Assembly: GCA_016617855.1 (NCBI GenBank)
Contig: JAECUM010094150.1
Location: 1-64,000 of the forward strand
Direction: 5' to 3'
Source: Megalonaias nervosa
Lineage: Eukaryota; Mollusca; Bivalvia; Unionida; Unionidae
DNA length: 64,000 nucleotides
Numbering within the stretch: the stretch's first letter is position 1; each line of letters opens with the position of its first letter. Below, one piece after another: positions 49,901 to 52,987 of this stretch. Under the pieces are notes generated by a model, which was not told the DNA's origin, ran no database searches, and saw only the letters and a program-made list of their open reading frames with translations. A program made the translations under genes and the position numbers.

Positions 49901-51250
49901 GCTGATTTGCTGTTAAACGCCAATACATAAATACATACGTGCATGTATACGTACATATGCACCTACCTACCTACTCTTGGCATGATATAGCCAAATAAAA
50001 TGCTTAAAATTTTGGTGAGCTTGCACTTGGCGTAAGGAAGAATCCTAGTAATTTTGGGGTCAAATTGTCTAAAGTCAAGGTCACTGTCTGAAAGAAGAAA
50101 AAAGTTGGATTTGCACAGTAACTAAAGTTCTCTACCTTCTACAGTTACCAGGCCTGGTGGATGGCTTGCACTTGATTGAAAGAAAAACATTGATTTGGGG
50201 GTCAAACGTCAAGATCACTTACTTTAATAAGAAAACTGGTTTCAGCACAGTAACATTACCTCAACATTAGATACCATGATCAAATTTTATAGATTTCTTG
50301 CACTTGGGGTAAGGAAGAAGTCTATCAATTTCAGGGTGAAAATGTCAAGGTCATTGACTGAAGTCTAAAAAAAAGGTTTCTATATTATAAATTCCATATC
50401 AAAGACCTGGACCAAACTTTGTGGATGGTTTGCATTTGGGATAGGGAAGAAGCCTCTTATTTTTTTAGGGTTCTCAAGTCAGGGTCACTGAAAGAAGACA
50501 AATGGTTTCTACACAATTTCAGTTTTCAGTGATGCACTTGGTCCATACCATAGTTATGGATGACTTGCACATTTGGTAAGAAAGAAACCTATTGATTTGG
50601 GGGTCAAAGATGAAGGTCTCTTTGAAATTAGGAAAAATGTTTTTGCATCAACACTTTAGTAACTTGGTCAGAGCTTGCGGAGGGCTTGCACTTAAGGTAT
50701 GGAAAAGGCATCTTGATTTTGCAGTTGTAGGTGAGAGTCATTGTGGCTCAAAGAAAAATGTGTTTGGAAGAACAACTTAATGTTCTAGAGCAAATTCCAT
50801 GACCAAACTTTGTGGCTGGCTTACAATTAAAGTAATAAAGAAACCTATTGCTTTTGAGGTCCAAAGGCTAAATGTCCCAGTTAAGTCTAATAAAAAATCA
50901 ACGGTTTCTGCACAAGTTTAGTTCAGGATTGCATACCAATACACAAGGTCAAGGTCATTGAGACCCTTGGTAAATAATTTTTTGAAATCAACCATCCAGT
51001 ACTGGTGCCTACATAGAGGACTATTAAATACAGAGTGGGTGTATAAATGTGCTGTTTATGGAAGTATTATTCTGAGTTTTCACAACTTTAAATTGTATCT
51101 TCATTTGAGGAATACAGAGGCTTGCTGATTTTTGTTTGTTTATTGCAGGTCTTAAAGAATTTCACAGATCTGATATCACCTACAGACAGAACTCAGCTAG
51201 AGAGTTTGAAGACAGTCCTTATAAAAATAACTTTTAACAACAGAGAATGA
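3306..51250 (+). CDS. C-terminal part (9 exons) of a large helical-repeat protein, identity uncertain
   Basis: Nine exons (3306-3465, 8561-8671, 20378-20482, 23796-24031, 24905-25108, 35639-35720, 43379-43485, 46493-46633, 51149-51250) have AG acceptors and GT donors, and their phases join without a break into 416 codons ending in TGA at 51248. The product is rich in Leu, Ile and Val in amphipathic-helix spacing (for example LRAQLQLMLQL, EQAVFCCEKLLQHLM, NPWNEFLLDILLQL). It has no signal peptide, membrane span or catalytic motif in the visible part, so a HEAT/ARM-type scaffold is likely. The N-terminus lies upstream of exon 3306 and was not found in the window. A meiosis inhibitor 1 (MEI1)-like protein is my best guess from overall character, but no diagnostic motif was verified. 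Introns reach 11.7 kb and are packed with transposons. The gene is convergent with SEC24 on the other strand. Confidence 0.7.
4050..5298. mobile_element. 1249-bp TIR element, family 'CAGTRGTCCCC', copy A
   Basis: It begins CAGTAGTCCCCCTCTTGAAC and its far end, read in reverse, begins CAGTGGTCCCCCTCTTATAC. TA occurs on both sides (4048-4049, 5299-5300). TA target duplication and CAG termini point to the Tc1/mariner-pogo group. No intact transposase frame exists, although a short frame starts MSSRKRRRIILEES at about 4749. It lies in the first visible intron. Three more copies are in this window. Confidence 0.88.
5301..6454. other. intronic DNA, nothing recognised
   Basis: AT-rich intron between exons 3306-3465 and 8561-8671 with no open frame of note. 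Only a short G-run near 5628 stands out. Confidence 0.5.
6455..6662. repeat. 42-bp minisatellite, about 5 copies
   Basis: The unit reads GACACTTGGTTCACAGGTGC, then AATTGGTGATCTTATAAAAC. Starts near 6455, 6497, 6538, 6582 and 6623 give 41-44 bp periods with a few substitutions and small indels. Confidence 0.88.
6663..8560. other. intronic DNA with degenerate bivalve-type repeat phrases
   Basis: Segments at about 7440-7560 and 7590-7880 (ACTAAACTTTGTACATAAGT, AAACTTTATATATAC, CAAGGGTAAAATG) recall the decayed 'drug-like' repeats found again near 42-43, 45.6-46.4 and 50-51 kb. No coding region was seen. Confidence 0.4.
8561..8671 (+). CDS. helical-repeat protein gene, visible exon 2
   Basis: Acceptor CTTCATGCAG and donor GTATGG bound 111 nt that read EHNLRAQLQLMLQLRGIKC and continue to VLCQ. 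The helix with Leu every 3-4 residues supports a HEAT/ARM-like fold. Both phases (1 in, 1 out) match the neighbouring exons. Confidence 0.7.
9226..10690 (+). pseudogene. LINE reverse transcriptase relic (CR1/Jockey-like)
   Basis: Successive frames carry RT landmarks: SVLPTIPKPLERHI and QSGYR (9238-9340), a restart NNYRPISILPTLSKLLEQHV (about 9426), then FIQIDLRKAFDLVDHDFLIN, LGPFVFLIFINEL, and the post-RT WNEHIQVICHKVSS region (about 10170). Stops and frameshifts are frequent. The repeated LPT.xK.LE block at 9238 and 9450 shows two copies or a rearrangement. It is dead sequence within an intron. Confidence 0.85.
10897..10929. repeat. (TG)n microsatellite
   Basis: An unbroken run of about 16 GT dinucleotides. 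Confidence 0.95.
11290..11480 (+). pseudogene. second LINE reverse transcriptase fragment
   Basis: The frame contains GPLLLILFINDFALYI and YADDTTMHKSDSYVTTLK, the palm motif (F/Y-A-D-D) of non-LTR reverse transcriptases, broken by stops. It is a different copy from the one at 9.2-10.7 kb, whose DD motif is degraded. Confidence 0.75.
11790..13600 (+). pseudogene. DIRS-like reverse transcriptase relic interrupted by TIR element copy B
   Basis: Before 12225 the frame reads LPLGTRLLHFYQH, KLKLIINLSYCNKYIAALKF and FGISIDVAGSYFHIPI. These match the order of blocks in DIRS-type and related tyrosine-recombinase retrotransposon RTs (G.RL..F, IIDLS.LN, IDL.DAYFHIPI). The frame resumes after 13454 with His-...-CKFFSYAN and QFPFDVN, the next blocks. 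Stops and frameshifts make it non-functional. The gypsy or DIRS placement rests on motif order only. Confidence 0.62.
12225..13452. mobile_element. TIR element 'CAGTRGTCCCC', copy B (inverted relative to copy A)
   Basis: It starts CAGTGGTCGCCCTCTTATAT and ends in GGGGGACTACTA, with one terminal base changed. TA flanks both sides (12223-12224, 13453-13454). At 1228 bp it matches copy A in reverse along its length. It sits inside a DIRS-like RT frame that is continuous once the element and one TA are ignored. Confidence 0.88.
13870..14245 (+). pseudogene. hAT-like transposon coding fragment (zinc-finger/N-terminal part)
   Basis: The frame reads FNDGWKLEFRWLRSSLKGHE, AVCSSHKDDFKISYGGKNGI and ETPFHKAY, a BED-like Cys..His region. 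After a frame change it reads AETLFANFITEYNLLFLVAD and FSDLVQIMFPDF. This is the same family as 1662-1850. It ends where its MFPDF codons become the first unit of a 33-bp tandem array. Confidence 0.55.
14227..14392. repeat. 33-bp minisatellite, 5 copies, derived from transposon codons
   Basis: The unit contains AATGTTCCCCGACTTCTAAA followed by TCACACAAAAAAT; starts are spaced exactly 33 bp from 14231. The first unit is the tail of the transposon frame (IMFPDF), and later units repeat it with a few C/T and A/G changes. Confidence 0.9.
14393..15105. other. intronic DNA, nothing recognised
   Basis: AT-rich, with no repeat or coding pattern that I can support. Confidence 0.45.
15106..15335 (-). 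mobile_element. SINE-B (core GTTTAACGCC..TTTTTCAGCAC), copy 1
   Basis: Core phrases TTTTTCAGCACATGATGG, GGGAAAACCCTG and GAAGCTACTGGCAAGCTTTC are followed, in minus orientation, by a decayed tRNA-like head. CTAAGTGTT flanks it on both sides (15097-15105, 15336-15344) as a 9-bp target duplication. Confidence 0.8.
15699..16022 (-). mobile_element. SINE-A, full length, with 17-bp target duplication
   Basis: The minus strand shows a tRNA head with A box GCCTAGTGGTTAGAACGTCT and B box GGTTCGAACC, then the core and the GATATGACTGAAAAATTGTT tail. GTGAAAGGGCTGATTTG (15682-15698) and GTGAAAGGACTGACTTG (16023-16039) are the flanking duplication. Confidence 0.92.
16283..16496 (+). mobile_element. SINE-A, 5'-truncated, with perfect 16-bp target duplication
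   Basis: The element starts inside the core (GCTGCTTCGCTTGGCGCTCA), lacks the tRNA head, and ends in the CACAAACACAC tail. CATTGACCTCATGTTG is identical on both sides (16267-16282, 16497-16512). It is inverted relative to the copy 260 bp upstream. Confidence 0.93.
16530..16870. repeat. two diverged ~172-bp direct repeats
   Basis: Matching phrases: GCGAGTTAATAATGCTGCAT and GCGAGTTGGTAATATACCGA; TTATGCCATTTCGATAG and TTGTGTCATTACGGTGG. They lie just before the gag-like relic and may be its leader. Confidence 0.55.
17540..18720 (+). pseudogene. retroelement gag-like relic (possibly DIRS)
   Basis: One broken frame reads DSHMFIAYPQSRASDIFKED, PPGMTYLELQVDPE, FKATVKEIYGMLAAS, PPPPTTTQDYEVKAS and IDDPKIIRLSSRKAKFQ. 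Near 18600-18700 comes an Arg/Pro-rich tail (RRQPYRGSMKPSFFAF) followed by a stop, like the basic C-terminus of DIRS gag proteins. No cysteine knuckles are visible. Assignment to DIRS is inference, helped by the DIRS-like RT relic 4 kb upstream. Confidence 0.4.
18721..20377. other. intronic DNA, nothing recognised
   Basis: No coding frame, TIR or SINE could be supported here. It ends with the pyrimidine-rich acceptor of the exon at 20378. Confidence 0.45.
20378..20482 (+). CDS. helical-repeat protein gene, visible exon 3
   Basis: Acceptor CTTGTTCCAG is preceded by a strong pyrimidine tract. The exon reads VLNLLGKAVDINPDLEEMCL and on to EDPPAR. The donor GTGATA is weak, but it is the only one giving phase 1 and therefore continuity with the next exon. 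The reading frame stays open past this donor to 20553, which is probably intron. Confidence 0.62.
20483..21326. other. intronic DNA, nothing recognised
   Basis: A frame of 112 codons at 20803-21141 has no recognisable motif or splice context, and I treat it as chance. Confidence 0.4.
21327..23004. mobile_element. TIR element 'CAGTRGTCCCC', copy C, long form (1678 bp)
   Basis: Ends CAGTAGTCCCCCTCTTATAC and (reversed) CAGTAGTCCCCCTCTTGAAC are flanked by TA. It is about 430 bp longer than the other copies. The extra DNA (about 22135-22560) repeats, in diverged form, phrases already present once (GTTGCTAACTGTATGC..., TTGTCACATGATT..AGTC, CTGGTACCCT), so it is an internal duplication. A (GT)n run lies at 22043-22063. 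No transposase frame. Confidence 0.87.
23005..23795. other. intronic DNA, nothing recognised
   Basis: AT-rich, ending in the acceptor of the exon at 23796. Confidence 0.45.
23796..24031 (+). CDS. helical-repeat protein gene, visible exon 4
   Basis: Acceptor TGTTTTCCAG is followed by a frame starting NIEVIKHTRWNIQHEINNRI. Donor G|GTAAAT at 24032 gives phase 0 and joins the exon at 24905. The frame stays open to 24112 and the extra residues (LLESSNFKKALIFISQVATQ) look protein-like. The exon may therefore be longer in some transcripts, with a weak alternative donor (GTTAAT) at 24108 or a readthrough stop at 24110. Confidence 0.62.
24491..24640. repeat. 28-bp minisatellite with an internal hairpin, about 6 copies
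   Basis: The unit reads ACAGAAAGGTATCTCAGTGA, then TACCTAAT. Starts near 24491, 24517, 24544, 24571, 24599 and 24627. GGTATC and GATACC pair around a TCAGT loop in most units. It lies 265 bp upstream of the exon at 24905. Confidence 0.88.
24905..25108 (+). CDS. helical-repeat protein gene, visible exon 5
   Basis: Acceptor ATTTTTCAG and donor GTAGAA bound 68 full codons in phase 0. The peptide contains helical stretches (VIRSLVLVDLCV, MLGALLGVGLQSPLIKLQ, LYTFLQQLILQ). It is the longest exon with a clean frame and one of the best supported. Confidence 0.72.
25431..27138 (+). mobile_element. 1.7-kb TIR element with DDE_1 transposase relic
   Basis: Termini CCATATTTACCATATATATC (left) and CCACATTTGCCGTATATGTT (right, reversed) are imperfect inverted repeats flanked by TA. 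Inside, broken frames read AWTSMTQCHSEYLEKIKSFD and, after a stop, NMIINMDEILVHFDLIPGG. The latter is the first-Asp block (NMDETP..FD) of the DDE_1 superfamily used by pogo/Tigger and jerky transposases. No complete frame survives. Confidence 0.75.
27139..27635. other. intronic DNA, nothing recognised
   Basis: AT-rich intron between the TIR relic and the truncated SINE. Confidence 0.45.
27636..27722 (+). mobile_element. SINE-A, 87-bp 5'-truncated copy with perfect 14-bp target duplication
   Basis: Only the 3' end is present (CTGCCACACTGCAGACATCG, GATATGACTGAAAAATTGTT, CACACACAT). ACTGAAATAAATTT is identical on both sides (27622-27635, 27723-27736). Confidence 0.9.
28130..28445. repeat. degenerate ~100-bp repeat, about 3 units
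   Basis: The phrase CCCAGGATGGTATGAGATCT recurs with changes at about 28263 and 28357, with a weaker form near 28140. The neighbouring CAGTACTCTATC/ACTCTGTCGGAGTTG phrases also recur. Confidence 0.45.
28446..30265. other. intronic DNA, nothing recognised
   Basis: No supported gene, TIR or tandem repeat. Several short open frames have no motifs. Confidence 0.4.
30266..30400 (+). mobile_element. tRNA-derived SINE relic
   Basis: TGGTTAAAGTGTTGGAGTCG resembles a tRNA A box and anticodon arm, and GCAGTTTTGATTCCC a B box. The following CCCCTGGACAAAACACTTTT is the usual post-head phrase of such SINEs. No target duplication was resolved. Confidence 0.5.
31281..31547. repeat. three 89-bp direct repeats inside the Tigger-like element
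   Basis: TCATTTATGTCGACAAGC, CAACAATTAG and GCCAGGCTTTAATTTTCC recur at exact 89-bp spacing (31285, 31374, 31463 for ATTTATGTCG). Each unit carries the TTATGTCGAC core found in the terminal inverted repeats. Confidence 0.9.
31713..31832 (+). pseudogene. truncated pogo/Tigger transposase N-terminus (HTH only)
   Basis: Thirty-nine codons, then TAA. The segment SLETKYLAVKEVEGGASRKD matches the CENPB_N/psq helix-turn-helix pattern (SLEEKLxIIKEVExGxSKxDVAxKF). Loss of the rest may be by deletion. The element may move only by help in trans, or not at all. Confidence 0.7.
33999..35638. other. intronic DNA with one short duplication
   Basis: AAACCTTGTCAGCGGGTTCA occurs twice in tandem (about 34441-34515, 37-bp period). 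Otherwise nothing is recognised before the exon at 35639. Confidence 0.45.
35639..35720 (+). CDS. helical-repeat protein gene, visible exon 6
   Basis: Acceptor TTTCCTTTAG and a consensus donor GTAAGT bound 82 nt reading DLCGVREQAVFCCEKLLQHL and then MNVDPNL. It enters in phase 0 from the exon at 24905, across a 10.5 kb intron, and leaves in phase 1. Confidence 0.72.
36535..36616. repeat. short tandem duplication
   Basis: The run from AGGAAATGAAAGTAGTAGAA to ATGATTCCCA occurs twice with a period of about 41 bp. Confidence 0.75.
36620..36900. repeat. two units of the dispersed ~132-bp 'AAGGTCAAGGTCACT' repeat
   Basis: AAACTTTGTAGATGGCTTGC and AAACTTTATGAACTGCTTGC are each followed by GATAGGGAAGA/GACAAGAAAG and by GGTCAAAG..CA or AAGGTCAAGGTCACT. 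The same plan is seen seven times at 50.0-50.9 kb. Confidence 0.6.
37054..37270. mobile_element. MITE 'CCATATATAC', copy 1 (217 bp)
   Basis: The left end CCATATACACTTGCTTATAA and the right end reversed CCATATATACTCACTTATAA are inverted repeats flanked by TA. The interior has CACAGACCCAGATC and GGCAGATCTGG phrases, themselves partly inverted. Copies occur at 38160 and 63748. Confidence 0.78.
37490..37668. repeat. 86-bp tandem duplication
   Basis: The segment from GCACCATCCTCCTGTTCT to GACCCATGTGCAATAGT is repeated once with a few substitutions. Confidence 0.85.
38160..38370. mobile_element. MITE 'CCATATATAC', copy 2
   Basis: It starts CCATATGTACTCATAAG and holds ACTGCACAGACCCAGATC, GTGCTGGCAGATGTGG and CATAGACCCAGATC-like blocks in the same order as copy 1. 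The right end is decayed. Confidence 0.68.
38560..39449 (-). pseudogene. Ty3/gypsy-type gag relic
   Basis: From an ATG at 39449 the minus-strand frame reads MSSKVENFILNLTQEWLESL. After stops it continues as a long Lys/Arg/Glu coiled segment (RKRKERKRRWAK, EREKEEREFQFRLKELELAS), then NNIMLIPPFRKKVDKYFPNF. A change of frame gives the SVQQSA and FAREKEQLFHRWCS phrases. The PPF..K.VDKYF and F.REKEQLF.RWC blocks are typical of retrotransposon gag proteins in molluscs and fish. No zinc knuckle, protease or RT follows. The 112-codon frame at 38913-39251 is the best preserved piece. Confidence 0.72.
39450..40740 (-). mobile_element. retrotransposon leader/LTR-like DNA upstream of the gag relic
   Basis: This AT-rich segment lies directly upstream (minus strand) of the gag start. 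It aligns with 46690-47520 through phrases such as GAGCACTTTTGTAATTCCAG, TTGAATAAATAATTCT, AATCCCAAATAATCCTA and TTGTTGAATCACAAT. LTR ends and primer site were not located, so the split into LTR and leader is open. Confidence 0.5.
41065..41131. mobile_element. 67-bp mini TIR element
   Basis: CAGTGAAACCTCTTAAGACT (left) and, reversed, CAGTGAACCCTCAAATCTGA (right) face each other with TA on both sides. Such CAGTGAAACCTC ends are typical of pogo-group MITEs. There is almost no internal sequence. Confidence 0.65.
41562..41892. repeat. 33-bp minisatellite, 10 copies
   Basis: The unit reads TTGACATTGATTCTAGGTCA, then AAGGCTATGATAG; copies differ mainly by A/G in CTATG/CTGTG. The unit length is a multiple of three and lacks stops in two frames, which explains 115- and 123-codon open frames on either strand. 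Confidence 0.95.
42195..42443 (-). mobile_element. SINE-B, copy 2, full length with target duplication
   Basis: The minus strand begins with a tRNA-like head (GAGCCCCGAGTGGATGAG, B box GGGTTCGAGTCTC) and continues to the core and GTTAAACCCTAC end. AGGATGGAG flanks it (42186-42194, 42444-42452). Confidence 0.87.
42444..43378. other. intronic DNA with degenerate repeat phrases
   Basis: A 38-bp duplication (ATTGTTGCATCATGGTGAAC at 42674 and 42712) and three loosely repeated blocks (GAAACTTTTGGATAATATTA, CCTGTCATGCTCGC-type) fill the stretch before the exon at 43379. Confidence 0.45.
43379..43485 (+). CDS. helical-repeat protein gene, visible exon 7
   Basis: Acceptor TTTCCAACAG and donor GTGAGT bound 107 nt reading GTELLGNPWNEFLLDILLQL, then SPETGLIHPVVKFVDM. 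Phase 1 in and phase 0 out agree with both neighbours. Confidence 0.74.
43950..44050. repeat. short tandem duplication (about 44 bp)
   Basis: AGTACTCTAGAAGTCTAATT followed by TAATTAGTTTTCTGGTA occurs twice. Confidence 0.8.
44455..44573 (+). pseudogene. LINE ORF2 C-terminal fragment
   Basis: The frame reads TKYLGITVAADMKWYLHIQK, then ICAKVNIFLVCLGK. This is the KYLGV.I..DL.W..HI block after the RT domain of Jockey/CR1-type LINEs. It stops where the adjacent minisatellite begins. Confidence 0.75.
44573..44914. repeat. ~31-bp minisatellite, about 11 degenerate copies
   Basis: The unit is close to CCAAATTGATACATTTCAAT followed by AGTAGTACAA. Copies vary by substitutions and short indels. It starts at the end of the LINE fragment. 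Confidence 0.82.
44915..46492. other. intronic DNA with decayed dispersed repeats
   Basis: Phrases such as CACAAGGTCAAGGGTAAAGG, AAGTCAAAAGGTCACATG and TGTCCATCTGTCCATCAACT suggest old bivalve-type repeats. No coding region. Confidence 0.4.
46493..46633 (+). CDS. helical-repeat protein gene, visible exon 8
   Basis: Acceptor GCATTTACAG and donor GTATGC bound 47 codons reading FLGHEAGLNIMKSNLGLVSN, then a helix LVKSLLRAASQKK and EEQVEHIMHCISE. The exon is in phase 0 at both ends. Confidence 0.74.
46690..47520 (-). mobile_element. second copy of the gag-associated leader/LTR-like DNA
   Basis: It aligns with parts of 39450-40560 (GAGCACTTTGTAATTCTAAT, TAAATAAATGATTCCT, AATCCAAAATAATCCTA, TTGTATCACAATGGCA). 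No gag-coding sequence adjoins it, so it could be a solo LTR or a 5' fragment. It follows the exon at 46493-46633 within 60 bp. Confidence 0.5.
47816..47903. repeat. (CATA)n microsatellite
   Basis: Imperfect CATA/TATG tetranucleotides, including runs of CATACATACATACATACATA. Confidence 0.9.
48272..49060. repeat. 48-bp minisatellite, about 10 copies, interrupted by a SINE
   Basis: The unit reads AGTAGAACACATTCTTGTTG, AGTGTATTGACTTGCCAGTG, TCTCTGAC. Copies start near 48293, 48341, 48389, 48437, 48526 and 48574, then again after the SINE at about 48949, 48982 and 49031. Some copies are shortened. Confidence 0.9.
48599..48917 (+). mobile_element. SINE-A, full length, inserted in the minisatellite
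   Basis: It has a tRNA-like head (A box GGCCTAGTGTTTAGAGGGTC, decayed B box GGGTTTGAAGCC), then AAGTCTTT-type linker, core and GATATGACTGAAAAATTGTT tail. CTTGTCAAGTG (48588-48598) and CTTGTCGAGTT (48918-48928) are the likely target duplication. Confidence 0.9.
49870..49960 (+). mobile_element. SINE 3' tail fragment with (ATAC)n-like end
   Basis: TGCTGATTTGCTGTTAAACG followed by CCAATACATAAATACATACG is the typical end of a bivalve SINE/LINE 3' tail. A related piece lies at 55185-55245. Confidence 0.5.
50005..50900. repeat. ~132-bp degenerate tandem repeat, 7 units
   Basis: GGCTTGCACTTGGGGTAAGG-like phrases recur at about 50021, 50162, 50292, 50427, 50561, 50684 and 50815. Each is followed by TTGATTTGGGGGTCAAA and AAGGTCACTG-like text and an AAAAATGGTTTCTGCACAGT-like phrase. 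Units are strongly diverged, so the array is old. Confidence 0.72.
51149..51250 (+). CDS. helical-repeat protein gene, terminal coding exon
   Basis: Acceptor TTTATTGCAG leads into VLKNFTDLISPTDRTQLESL, ending in TFNNRE and TGA at 51248-51250. An AATAAA lies 166 bp downstream, consistent with a short 3' UTR. Confidence 0.72.
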   Translation, partial: VLKNFTDLISPTDRTQLESLKTVLIKITFNNRE

Positions 51251-51415
51251 AAGAATTCCAGCCCATAAAAATCTGTTAGTGTAGTAGAAATCCAGTACAG
51301 TGATACCATTCTTTGCAGGCGTGATACCTGTCTTAACAGATACTCCAAAGAATACTTGTTCATATAAGACCTTTATGAATCCTGTTTCTTAATTTCACAA
51401 GTATGTTTTACATAA

Positions 51416-51421
51416 AATAAA
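51416..51421 (+). promoter_or_regulatory. candidate polyadenylation signal of the + strand gene
   Basis: This is the first AATAAA after the TGA at 51250, placed at a usual UTR distance. No transcript evidence is available, so the cleavage point (perhaps 51430-51445) is inferred. Confidence 0.5.
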
Positions 51422-51459
51422 AGACACCTATCAGTAAAGGACAGAATTTATTATTCTTA

Positions 51460-51560
51460 GAGTGGGAGTCATGGTAGCTCAGTTTGTAGAGCATTGGATT
51501 CATAATCCAAATATTGCTGGCTGCATTGGCGTCTTTCAGAAAGGCAAATTGCTTCCATTC
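51460..51560 (+). mobile_element. tRNA-like SINE head relic
   Basis: GGTAGCTCAGTTTGTAGAGC resembles a tRNA A box with D-arm and GATTCATAATCC an anticodon arm (CAT). The following GGCGTCTTTCAGAAAGGCAA is the usual post-head phrase of SINEs. The acceptor stem and T arm are not intact. It lies just past the poly(A) signal of the + strand gene. Confidence 0.5.
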
Positions 51561-51839
51561 TTCTACATAATAGCCTGAAAATGCAATTACAAAATCCCCA
51601 AAATCAATCAATATCCATTCTAGTTCCACACCATGTGAAACAATTTTTGGTACATATGAATTGTTAACTATAGCAAGGTGTGTGTGTGTGTGTATATTTT
51701 GTGGAATTAGTTTATGCTGAGGACAACTATAAACTAGAAAGACTGATCGAGTTAGACAGGGCCCCACATTGAAACAAAATATAAAGTCTTGTGAATGGTA
51801 CATTATACTTGGGAAACAAATGAAACTATGGTCTCAGTG

Positions 51840-52850
51840 ACCTTCAACCAAAGTATGTGGTCTTGATCCATTTAATTTTATATGGTTGGTCTGGTGTTCA
51901 GTAGAGATGTTGAATCCATATTTTTGTATCACACACCCAGGTCAGAGCTATTTTGATGTTTTACTTGACAACCTCATGTCAATATTCTTAGATATACCAA
52001 GTCAAACTTCTGTAAATCCAAATTTGTTTGGAATTTACTTCACACTGTAAAGCTTAAAATATTTAGACAGCATAATAGAGGGGTTGTATAATAAATACCA
52101 AACCGCTTCCACATTTTGGTTTTAGTCAGGTGAAAGAACTTGTTTGATATGGTTTATGAATACATTTTGGCAGGACTCGAAACAAAACATGTGCATAAAC
52201 TTCTTGTGTAGAAATTATTTGCTTAGTTGACTTGCCATTAATCTAGAGACCCTATAATCTGGGGGTGGGTTTCTCGTTCATGAAGTCCTTCAAAAGCTAT
52301 TGATTGGTACTATAAGGCAAATGGGTCAAAACTCTGTAAAGTTTTGCTTGAAAATGGTGAAATTGAAATTGATCTAGGTCATTTTAAATGTCAAGTGTCA
52401 GACCAAAATAAAAGACATGCCAGAAAATGGTAGAAATCCAACTTGACCTCGGTCTTTGTAATGTAAACCCCACAACCAAATCTGTTTTGAATTCATGAAT
52501 CCCATTAAAAGAAAGAAATGAAAGTGCAGTTTAATCAAACAAGGGCATAATGCCACAAAATGTTGAAATAAAACTTGATTTTTCAGTCCATGAAGTCTTT
52601 CTGGAGTTAACAAATGGAAATGAAAGGAAAATTTAAATGTAATGCCATAAAATTCTTCAAGAAAATGGTGAAGATCAAATTTGAGCTAAGTCTTAATGTG
52701 AAGCCTAGTACCAAAATTGATTTCAGTCCATAAATCCTGCAAAGTTGTTGAGTAAAACTGAAATTTGACATAACGGGACACAAGGGGCTGGATGGACAGA
52801 CATGGGCAACACCATATATATGCTCCATAGACATGATAGGGGCATACCCA
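51840..52850. repeat. degenerate dispersed repeat block
   Basis: Repeated phrases (AAAATGGTGAAATTGAAATTGA, AGTCCATGAAGTC, AGTCCATAAATCCTGC) recur at roughly 115-150 bp. The block ends in GGATGGACAGACATGGGCAA and ATAGGGGCAT, the end pattern of a common bivalve repeat. Boundaries are unclear. Confidence 0.42.
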
Positions 52851-52864
52851 AAAATTTCACTACA

Positions 52865-52987
52865 GTAACTTTCTTTGATTGCGTACACAAATTACCAGAT
52901 TATGTAGGGCAGACCTACCAGTCCAAACAAGACCTTGTCACTAAGGCAGTTGATTTTTTTCTTTCAAGTTTGACCAGTGTCAGTAAG
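52865..52987 (+). CDS. orphan exon-like open frame
   Basis: An acceptor-like CACTACAG and a donor-like AG|GTATAA bound a frame reading FFDCVHKLPDYVGQTYQSKQ, then DLVTKAVDFFLSSLTSVSK. The peptide looks helical and protein-like, much like the exons of the + strand gene, but it lies 1.6 kb beyond that gene's stop. It may be an alternative last exon, a duplicated exon, or chance. No family recognised. Confidence 0.25.

Noticed and set aside
51466..51540. Possible functional tRNA gene (anticodon CAT)
   Set aside because: A-box and anticodon-like arms are present, but no matching acceptor stem or T arm was found, and it is followed by SINE-type sequence.
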